From NCBI RefSeq assembly GCF_019794555.1, contig NZ_JAIMEP010000005.1, forward strand, positions 1 through 64,000: 64,000 nucleotides of DNA. Direction: 5' to 3'. This document shows positions 56,937-64,000 of the stretch, piece after piece. The first letter of the stretch is position 1. Every line of letters starts with the position of its first letter. The notes below the pieces were generated by a model. That model did not search any database. It was not told the origin of the DNA and saw only the letters and a program-made list of their open reading frames with translations. The position numbers and the translations under genes were made by a program. The DNA is from Streptococcus suis (GTDB taxonomy: Bacteria > Bacillota > Bacilli > Lactobacillales > Streptococcaceae).

Positions 56937-57608
56937 CTAGTTAAAGAAGGTGACGTTGTGCAGGTGGGGAATTTTTTCAATCTCGTCAATGGAATTTTCA
57001 CACTGGCGGGAGTCCACCTCAATAATCATGATGGCTTTTTCCCCTGCTTTTTCACGGGTGACATTCATTTGAGCAATATTAATATTGTATTTAGATAAAA
57101 TATCAGTAACTTTTGCAATCATGCCTGGGACATCTTGATGAACAATAATGATGGTTGGGGTGTTCATATTCAGATTGACAGAAAATCCATTTAGTTCCGT
57201 TACCTGAATATTTCCTCCTCCTATGGATACACCTGTTGCAGAAATAGATTTTTTCTCATTTTTTATGATGATTCGCGTTGTATTGGGATGGGGTGTATTA
57301 CTCTCTTTGTTGACACGCCAGTAAACTTTGATACCACGTTCCCTCGCAATATCTAAGGAGTCAGGAATCCGAGGATCATCGGTATCCATACCTAGAATAC
57401 CTGCGACCAAGGCTACGTCAGTACCATGCCCTCGGTATGTTTTAGCGAAGGAGTTGTAGAGTTGGAATTCAACTTCGGTGGGTTGCTCTCCAAAGATAGA
57501 TGAGACAATTTTGCCGATACGAACTGCACCTGCTGTGTGACTGGAAGAAGGTCCAATCATGACTGGTCCAATAATATCAAAGACCGATTGAAATTTTAAA
57601 TTTGTCAT
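56937..57608 (-). CDS. sdaAB: L-serine dehydratase beta subunit
   Basis: The 223-residue beta chain has the conserved N-terminal G-P-V-M-I-G-P-S-S-S-H-T-A-G segment and a C-terminal ACT domain (about 147-215), probably for serine binding. The start at 57608 is chosen because GAGG lies 6 bases upstream; an in-frame GTG 12 bases earlier overlaps that site. Confidence 0.95.
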   Translation of the reverse strand: MTNLKFQSVFDIIGPVMIGPSSSHTAGAVRIGKIVSSIFGEQPTEVEFQLYNSFAKTYRGHGTDVALVAGILGMDTDDPRIPDSLDIARERGIKVYWRVNKESNTPHPNTTRIIIKNEKKSISATGVSIGGGNIQVTELNGFSVNLNMNTPTIIIVHQDVPGMIAKVTDILSKYNINIAQMNVTREKAGEKAIMIIEVDSRQCENSIDEIEKIPHLHNVTFFN

Positions 57609-57826
57609 AGTAATCCTCACGATTTTCTTGGTTCTATTATATCAAAAATTCATTTACGAGAATATGCTTAGATGAATGAGCTTTTATATCAAAATTCTAT
57701 CTATGTACCATCTTATATGATATAATACAAATTGTTCAAATCGACCTTCAATCGCTTTGGATAAAACTAGACCCTTCAAGTCTAAGTTGAAATTGAACTC
57801 GGATTGAGTCTGAGTATCACAATTGA

Positions 57827-58963
<1,137 letters not shown>

Positions 58964-58971
58964 TCAAAAAT

Positions 58972-59001
58972 AAAAGCTTAGCACCCTCATGCTAAGCTTT
59001 T
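58972..59001. terminator. Terminator between mnmA and the SnoaL-like gene
   Basis: AAAAGCTTAGCA/TGCTAAGCTTTT, a perfect 12-bp stem with a 6-base loop, serving both converging genes. Confidence 0.93.
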
Positions 59002-59005
59002 TATC

Positions 59006-59395
59006 TTATCCCCAGAAAGCATCTTCGGCTTTTTGGTCGGCTGAGAAGAGCCAAACTTCCTTGATTTTGCCATCTTCCATACGGAAAAGATCGATGCCAT
59101 TCATGTTTAGTTCTTCACCATCTGTTCGAGTACCGAGGAATGTTACGTTAGCGGCAACAAGAGTATCATTATCGGATACCCAGTTTGTCACTACTTTGAA
59201 AGTTCCATTTGTTTTTTCGGCGAAAGTTGCTAGATGTGCTCCGAGTACTTCCTTACCAATTTTAGCACCAGATGTTGAATGATTTCCGGGTTGATGCCAG
59301 ATAATGTCATTAGCCATTGTTTCAAAAAGAGCTGCAAAATCACCAGCGATGAGAGCATTGTTATAGGCATTAAAAATTTCCAAGTTTGTTGACAT
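59006..59395 (-). CDS. SnoaL-like (NTF2-fold) protein
   Basis: A 129-residue cone-fold protein of the SnoaL/NTF2 superfamily (opening F-N-A-Y-N-N-A-L-I-A-G-D-F, then conserved I-W-H-Q-P-G-N). Members are small-molecule isomerases, hydratases or unknown; the substrate cannot be told. The start at 59395 has GGAGG upstream; an in-frame earlier start is not needed. It is divergent from an HxlR regulator that probably controls it. Confidence 0.85.
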   Translation of the reverse strand: MSTNLEIFNAYNNALIAGDFAALFETMANDIIWHQPGNHSTSGAKIGKEVLGAHLATFAEKTNGTFKVVTNWVSDNDTLVAANVTFLGTRTDGEELNMNGIDLFRMEDGKIKEVWLFSADQKAEDAFWG

Positions 59396-59475
59396 TTGAT
59401 GTCCTCCATTTTTTTTGGTATAGTACAATTATAGATGAAGCATTCCATTATGCAAGTAGGTACTTTTGCATTCGT

Positions 59476-59495
59476 TAGTATCAAAAGTGATACTA
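59476..59495. promoter_or_regulatory. Candidate HxlR operator
   Basis: TAGTATC AAAAGT GATACTA, a perfect 7-bp inverted repeat in the 125-base gap between the divergent SnoaL-like and HxlR genes. Confidence 0.5.
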
Positions 59496-59520
59496 TTGTG
59501 ATAAATAAAGGAGAATTTTT

Positions 59521-59847
59521 TTGAAAAAAGTTAGTGAATATGGTATTTGCCCTTTTGCAACAACACAAAAAGTCTTGACTGGTAAGTGGGGATTGGTGAT
59601 TATCTACCAACTCAGTACAGGAACGAAACGCTTCAATGAATTACAGCGACTGATTCCAGGTATTACTCAAACCATGTTAACAAGGCACCTTAGACAATTG
59701 GAGGAGGATCGCATTATTAGTCGCACGGTCTATGCAGAAGTCCCCCCTCGTGTAGAGTATAGCTTGACTGAGATGGGCGAAAAATTTCGTTCGGTGCTGG
59801 ATGCTGTTGAGGCTTGGGGTTTAGAATATATTGAAACGTTAGCGTAA
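59521..59847 (+). CDS. HxlR-family regulator
   Basis: A 108-residue winged-helix regulator of the HxlR type (C-P-F then G-K-W-G-L-V-I-I-Y-Q-L at the start, R-F-N-E-L-Q-R, P-P-R-V-E-Y-S-L-T). The start codon is TTG with AGGAG 7 bases upstream. Cys10 in the C-P-F motif is the redox-type Cys of many HxlR members such as HypR, so it may sense reactive electrophiles. It probably controls the divergent SnoaL-like gene. Confidence 0.9.
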   Translation: MKKVSEYGICPFATTQKVLTGKWGLVIIYQLSTGTKRFNELQRLIPGITQTMLTRHLRQLEEDRIISRTVYAEVPPRVEYSLTEMGEKFRSVLDAVEAWGLEYIETLA

Positions 59848-59988
59848 CACTAGATTTGAAATTCTACAAATCTTTTGATAGAATAAGAGTAACAATTATC
59901 ATGATGGTCAAAGCTCATGGGAATTGTAGGCTTTTTTGTCCTGCAATTTTCGAGAGTTTTGGCTATTTTTTGCTATTGGGGAGAGAAG

Positions 59989-60441
59989 ATGGATTTCAGA
60001 ACGAGACACGACAATCAAATCTTCGGTGTTCGTGCGACGGGCTTGGTGGTACAAGATGAGAAGTTATATCTTGTTAAGTCACCTGAGGGGAAATACTACA
60101 CCTTAGGTGGAGCTATTCAGCTTGGTGAAACGACGGAAGAGGCTGTCCTGCGGGAAATGCAAGAAGAAATCGGAATTGAGGTGGAACTTGGACCACTAGC
60201 ATTTATCGTTGAAAATCAGTTCACCTTACAGGAGAAATCCTATCATCAGATTGAATTTCTCTATATAGTTACCCCGCTGTCTAATCCAGCTCCCAATCTG
60301 GAAGAAGGGAATTCTGTTCGCCAGTGTGAATGGGTTACTTTTGCGAACTTAGAGAAACTGGATCTCAATCCAGCCTTTCTTAAGACCGAGCTAGCCAAAT
60401 GGGACGGACAACTAAAGCATTTTATGAACAAAGACAACTAA
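59989..60441 (+). CDS. NUDIX hydrolase, first of three
   Basis: A 150-residue NUDIX hydrolase with the NUDIX box G-A-I-Q-L-G-E-T-T-E-E-A-V-L-R-E-M-Q-E-E (about 41-60). The start at 59989 (M-D-F-R-T-R) is chosen because GGGGAGA lies upstream and because the third NUDIX gene begins identically. It is a paralog of the gene at 60879. Substrate unknown; nucleoside diphosphate derivatives in general. Confidence 0.88.
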   Translation: MDFRTRHDNQIFGVRATGLVVQDEKLYLVKSPEGKYYTLGGAIQLGETTEEAVLREMQEEIGIEVELGPLAFIVENQFTLQEKSYHQIEFLYIVTPLSNPAPNLEEGNSVRQCEWVTFANLEKLDLNPAFLKTELAKWDGQLKHFMNKDN

Positions 60442-60457
60442 AGTAGCGGAGGAAACC

Positions 60458-60889
60458 ATGCCTGTTAAATTGATTGCCCATGTCTTGCTGACTGTTGCAG
60501 ACAGCCACTTGATTATTCAACGTTCGCAGATTAAGCGTGGCAAACCCAATGTTTTTCCTCAGTATTGGGATATTCCAGGCGGTCGCGTCGAGGAGAATGA
60601 ATTGCCTCGTGATGCTGCTGTTCGAGAATGCTATGAAGAAACAGGCATTTCGATAGCCAAGGAAAATCTGACCATTATCCATGAAGATAGTCAGTTTGAT
60701 GAAGAGAAAGAGGCGGTGTTTACGAGGCTGGTCTATGAAGTGACACTTCCTGAACAGCCCAAAACAATTCTTCTTGATCCAGAAGAGCATACTGATTTTC
60801 TATGGATTACTAGTAGTGATGAAAATAAGAAAAATTTAGTTCCATATCTAGAAGAAATTTTAGAAAAGAGAAGGAAGAATGGATTTTAG
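60458..60889 (+). CDS. NUDIX hydrolase, second of three
   Basis: A 143-residue NUDIX hydrolase with G-G-R-V-E-E-N-E-L-P-R-D-A-A-V-R-E-C-Y-E (41-60) and a distinct N-terminus, so it is not a close copy of the flanking two. It lies 16 bases after the first gene and overlaps the third by 11 bases. Substrate unknown. Confidence 0.88.
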   Translation: MPVKLIAHVLLTVADSHLIIQRSQIKRGKPNVFPQYWDIPGGRVEENELPRDAAVRECYEETGISIAKENLTIIHEDSQFDEEKEAVFTRLVYEVTLPEQPKTILLDPEEHTDFLWITSSDENKKNLVPYLEEILEKRRKNGF

Positions 60890-61334
60890 GACTAGAATTG
60901 ACAATCAGATTTTTGGTGTTCGTGCCACTGCATTGATTATAAAAGATGGGAAAATATTTCTCACGAAGGACTCTAAGGGGCGTCATTATACCATTGGTGG
61001 TGCAATTGCAGTCAACGAAACGGCACAAGATGCGGTTGTTCGGGAAGTCAAAGAAGAATTAGGAGTTGACAGTTTTGTCAACCGGCTAGCCTTTGTCGTT
61101 GAAAATCAGTTTACACATGAAGGCATAGATTTTCACAATATCGAATTTCATTTTATCGTTGAGCCTATTGGAGAATTGCCCAAGGAGATGATTGAAGGGA
61201 AGTTGAAACAAACTTGTGAATGGATTGAATTTGACAAGCTTGTCAACCTAGATGTCTTACCAGCCTTTCTGGCTCAAGACTTGCCAAACTGGGATGGACA
61301 AGTTAAACATATCATGAATGTAAAGGAGAAATAA
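60879..61334 (+). CDS. NUDIX hydrolase, third of three
   Basis: A 151-residue paralog of the gene at 59989: both begin M-D-F-R-T-R[11 protein letters not shown] and place the NUDIX box at the same residues (about 40-63). Its start lies inside the second gene and its stop is 2 bases before mnmG, so the run is probably one operon with mnmG. Confidence 0.88.
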   Translation: MDFRTRIDNQIFGVRATALIIKDGKIFLTKDSKGRHYTIGGAIAVNETAQDAVVREVKEELGVDSFVNRLAFVVENQFTHEGIDFHNIEFHFIVEPIGELPKEMIEGKLKQTCEWIEFDKLVNLDVLPAFLAQDLPNWDGQVKHIMNVKEK

Positions 61335-61336
61335 AT

Positions 61337-63253
61337 ATGACACACACATTTGCAGAAAACTATGATGTCATCGTAATTGGAGCGGGGCATGCTGGTGTAG
61401 AAGCGGGCTTGGCAGCCAGTCGGATGGGTTGTAAGACCTTGCTTGCGACCATTAACTTGGATATGGTGGCATTTATGCCCTGTAATCCATCTATTGGTGG
61501 CTCAGCCAAGGGGATTGTGGTACGGGAAATTGATGCCCTAGGTGGTGAAATGGGCCGAAACATTGACAAAACCTATATTCAGATGAAAATGCTCAATACT
61601 GGTAAGGGACCAGCTGTTCGTGCTTTACGGGCTCAGGCTGATAAGGCAGAATATGCAGCGGAAATGAAGCGGACGGTGGAACGTCAAGAAAATTTGACCC
61701 TGCGTCAAACCATGATTGATGAGATTTTGGTCGAAGACGGTAAGGTTGTAGGTGTTCGTACTGCTACTGATCAGAAATATTCAGCAACAGCAGTCGTGGT
61801 AACGACTGGTACAGCCCTACGTGGAGAAATCATCATTGGAGATCTCAAGTATTCGTCAGGGCCTAACAATAGCCTAGCTTCTATCACGCTTGCGGATAAT
61901 CTGAAAGAATTGGGACTTGAAATTGGTCGTTTCAAGACAGGGACACCACCACGTGTGAATGCTCGTACTATAAACTACGAGGAGACAGAAATTCAACCTG
62001 GCGATGAAAAACCAAACCACTTTTCATTCTTGTCAAAGGATGAGGATTATTTACAAGACCAAATTCCTTGTTGGTTGACCTATACCAATGCGACCAGCCA
62101 TGAGATTATCAACAGTAATCTTCACCGAGCACCCATGTTTTCAGGCATTGTCAAGGGGATTGGTCCCCGTTATTGTCCATCTATCGAGGACAAGATTGTA
62201 CGTTTTGCCGACAAGGAACGCCACCAGCTTTTCCTAGAGCCAGAAGGTCGTCACACAGATGAAATTTATGTCCAAGGGTTGTCGACTAGTTTGCCTGAGG
62301 ATGTTCAAAGAGAGTTGGTTCATTCAATCAAGGGATTGGAAAATGCTCAAATGATGCGAACAGGTTATGCAATTGAGTATGACATGGTTATGCCTCATCA
62401 GTTGCGCGCTACATTGGAAACCAAAAAGATTTCAGGCCTGTTTACAGCAGGACAAACAAACGGAACATCAGGCTACGAAGAGGCAGCAGGCCAAGGAATT
62501 ATTGCTGGTATTAATGCGGCCCTCAAGGTACAGGATAAACCAGAATTGATTTTGAAACGAAGCGATGGCTATATTGGGGTCATGATTGATGACCTAGTGA
62601 CTAAGGGAACTGTTGAGCCTTATCGTCTCTTGACCAGTCGGGCTGAATACCGCTTGATTTTGCGTCATGATAATGCAGATATGCGCTTGACAGAAATCGG
62701 TCGTCAGGTTGGATTGGTAGACGATGAACGCTGGCAGGTCTTCCAAATCCACAAAAATCAATTTGATAACGAAATGAAACGTTTAGAGTCTATCAAACTC
62801 AAGCCAGTCAAAGAAACCAACGAAAAAGTTGTTGCAATGGGCTTTAAACCTTTAACTGATGCACTGACTGCAAAGGAATTCATGCGTCGCCCTGATGTAA
62901 CGTATGCTGATGTTGTTGCATTTATTGGCCCTGCGGCAGAGGACTTAGATGCAAAAACAATTGAGTTGATTGAAACGGAAGTCAAGTATGAGGGATACAT
63001 TGCTAAGGCCATGGATCAAGTTGATAAGATGAAACGCATGGAAGAAAAACGAATTCCAGCAGATATAGACTGGGATGATATTGATTCGATTGCAACCGAG
63101 GCTCGTCAAAAATTTAAGCTGATTTCCCCAGAAACAATTGGACAGGCAAGTCGGATTTCAGGCGTCAATCCCGCAGATATTTCCATCCTAATGGTATATT
63201 TAGAAGGACGCAGTCGCTCTATTGCGAAAAATAAGAAGAAAGATAGCCTTTAG
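61337..63253 (+). CDS. mnmG: tRNA uridine 5-carboxymethylaminomethyl enzyme MnmG
   Basis: FAD-dependent subunit that, with MnmE, modifies U34 of certain tRNAs. The 638 residues begin with the FAD-binding G-A-G-H-A-G-V-E-A and carry the conserved C-N-P-S-I-G-G segment and C-terminal domain. It works on the same wobble uridine as MnmA. An AAAGGAG ribosome site overlaps the end of the third NUDIX gene. A short hairpin with T-run (about 63239-63265) overlaps its stop codon. Confidence 0.98.
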   Translation: MTHTFAENYDVIVIGAGHAGVEAGLAASRMGCKTLLATINLDMVAFMPCNPSIGGSAKGIVVREIDALGGEMGRNIDKTYIQMKMLNTGKGPAVRALRAQADKAEYAAEMKRTVERQENLTLRQTMIDEILVEDGKVVGVRTATDQKYSATAVVVTTGTALRGEIIIGDLKYSSGPNNSLASITLADNLKELGLEIGRFKTGTPPRVNARTINYEETEIQPGDEKPNHFSFLSKDEDYLQDQIPCWLTYTNATSHEIINSNLHRAPMFSGIVKGIGPRYCPSIEDKIVRFADKERHQLFLEPEGRHTDEIYVQGLSTSLPEDVQRELVHSIKGLENAQMMRTGYAIEYDMVMPHQLRATLETKKISGLFTAGQTNGTSGYEEAAGQGIIAGINAALKVQDKPELILKRSDGYIGVMIDDLVTKGTVEPYRLLTSRAEYRLILRHDNADMRLTEIGRQVGLVDDERWQVFQIHKNQFDNEMKRLESIKLKPVKETNEKVVAMGFKPLTDALTAKEFMRRPDVTYADVVAFIGPAAEDLDAKTIELIETEVKYEGYIAKAMDQVDKMKRMEEKRIPADIDWDDIDSIATEARQKFKLISPETIGQASRISGVNPADISILMVYLEGRSRSIAKNKKKDSL

Positions 63254-63265
63254 TGCTTATCTTTT
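63239..63265 (+). terminator. Hairpin at the mnmG stop codon
   Basis: AAGATAGC pairs imperfectly with GCTTATCTT, followed by TTTTCTTTT. The stop codon is in the loop. Moderate terminator. Confidence 0.6.
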
Positions 63266-63337
63266 TCTTTTAAGCAGGTGGTACCAAAACTAGAATTTTC
63301 TTGCATTTTATGGTAAAATGGCAGGCAGAGGTTAATG

Positions 63338-64000
63338 ATGAAAAAGTTTCGTTTTTCGACAATTCATTTTGTCATGATAGGTGTGATATTATTTGGTTTG
63401 GTTGCAGTTCTCCATCGAATGTTTCCAATGGGCATCGTTACGGTTTTTGCACTCTTCTTAAGTCTCGTCTTACTCGTATCTTTATTTGTATACCAGAAGT
63501 ATTCATATGAATTTAGTGAGTTGGAGCAGATTGAGTATTTAAATACTCAGGCAAATTCTGGATTAATGAAGCTGTTAGATAAAATGCCAATCGGTGTCAT
63601 TAAAGTAAAAACTGACAGCAATCAGGTTGAATGGTTTAATCCATTTGCAGAACTAATATTTGCAAAAGAAAATGGGGAGTTTGATGAAAAAAAACTCCGA
63701 GAAATCATTGATGTGGGATTGGATGAAGAGCGGACCTATGCAAATTTTTCAGGCAAAAGGTACACTGTAAATGTTGACTTTGATCAAGGATTGTTCTATT
63801 TTTTTGATGCGTCCACAGAATACACAGCAACAAATAGCTTAATTGGTAGCAGACCGGTTATTGGCATTATTTCTGTTGACAACTATGATGAGTTAGAAAA
63901 TTCAGTGACCGACTCACAGATTAGCCAAGTAAATTCATTCTTAGCTCAATTTGTTTCAGATTTTTGCCACGAGTACGGTATTTATTACCGCCGTGGAACG
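63338..64000 (+). CDS. gdpP: Cyclic-di-AMP phosphodiesterase GdpP, 3' part beyond window
   Basis: The first 221 codons of a GdpP-type protein: two closely spaced membrane segments (about 10-27 and 31-48), a degenerate PAS-like domain (about 65-145) and the beginning of the modified GGDEF domain (V-I-G-I-I-S-V-D-N-Y-D-E). The DHH-DHHA1 catalytic part lies outside the window. GdpP hydrolyses c-di-AMP. The start at 63338 is preferred over the ATG three bases earlier because AGAGG is 6 bases upstream. The ORF is open to the window end. Confidence 0.9.
   Translation, partial: MKKFRFSTIHFVMIGVILFGLVAVLHRMFPMGIVTVFALFLSLVLLVSLFVYQKYSYEFSELEQIEYLNTQANSGLMKLLDKMPIGVIKVKTDSNQVEWFNPFAELIFAKENGEFDEKKLREIIDVGLDEERTYANFSGKRYTVNVDFDQGLFYFFDASTEYTATNSLIGSRPVIGIISVDNYDELENSVTDSQISQVNSFLAQFVSDFCHEYGIYYRRGT

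Overview
The window is chromosomal DNA of a low-GC streptococcus, most like Streptococcus suis or a close relative. This rests on protein sequence and on gene order around dnaA (pth-mfd-rqcP-divIC-tilS-hpt-ftsH on one side, parB-htrA-rlmH on the other); no database search was possible. The window spans the replication origin.

Bases 1-18600 are almost all on the minus strand. At the left edge are two strong, nearly identical promoters firing leftward out of the window, as expected in front of an rRNA operon. Then come ftsH, hpt, tilS, a class-A-beta-lactamase-like surface hydrolase, a 37-codon ORF, divIC, rqcP, mfd and pth, with little or no spacing. A 0.6 kb gene-free stretch precedes ychF, a small XRE regulator, a DUF951 protein, a lipid kinase, dnaN, dnaA, oriC, parB and htrA. 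DnaA boxes cluster in dnaN-dnaA, in dnaA-parB and in htrA-rlmH. Three ParB parS-like sites flank the origin (4389, 19233, 49029).

Bases 18755-20283 carry rlmH, a YoaK/DUF1275 membrane protein and three tRNA genes (Arg, Glu, Asn). An integrative element of about 14.7 kb (20272-34993) sits in the 3' end of tRNA-Asn, bounded by 52-bp direct repeats with one mismatch. It carries a tyrosine integrase, a DUF771-like protein, a Rep_trans/MobT-type replication-relaxase protein, a short FtsK-like coupling ATPase with a separate membrane partner, a small protein, an orphan ORF, an XRE repressor divergent from a 1172-residue LPXTG surface protein (SEC10/PgrA type), and a four-gene cargo cluster. No type IV secretion genes are present, so it looks like an integrative mobilizable element (IME). 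The cargo cluster is the best candidate for an undescribed system: three of its four proteins share a short N-terminal motif, two have zinc ribbons, and three are membrane proteins with putative extracytoplasmic domains.

Bases 35000-64000 are ordinary core genome: yfhO-like, an ABC-F ATPase, a YitT-family protein, trpS under a T-box, guaB, recF-yaaA, two M16-like peptidases, a rodZ-like gene, pgsA, the ECF transporter energizing module, two paralogous wall-associated proteins, a two-component system, serine dehydratase, mnmA, an HxlR/SnoaL pair, three NUDIX genes, mnmG and the start of gdpP. Other points of note are parB and rlmH, which look leaderless, and a symmetric operator set between the IME repressor and its surface-protein gene.
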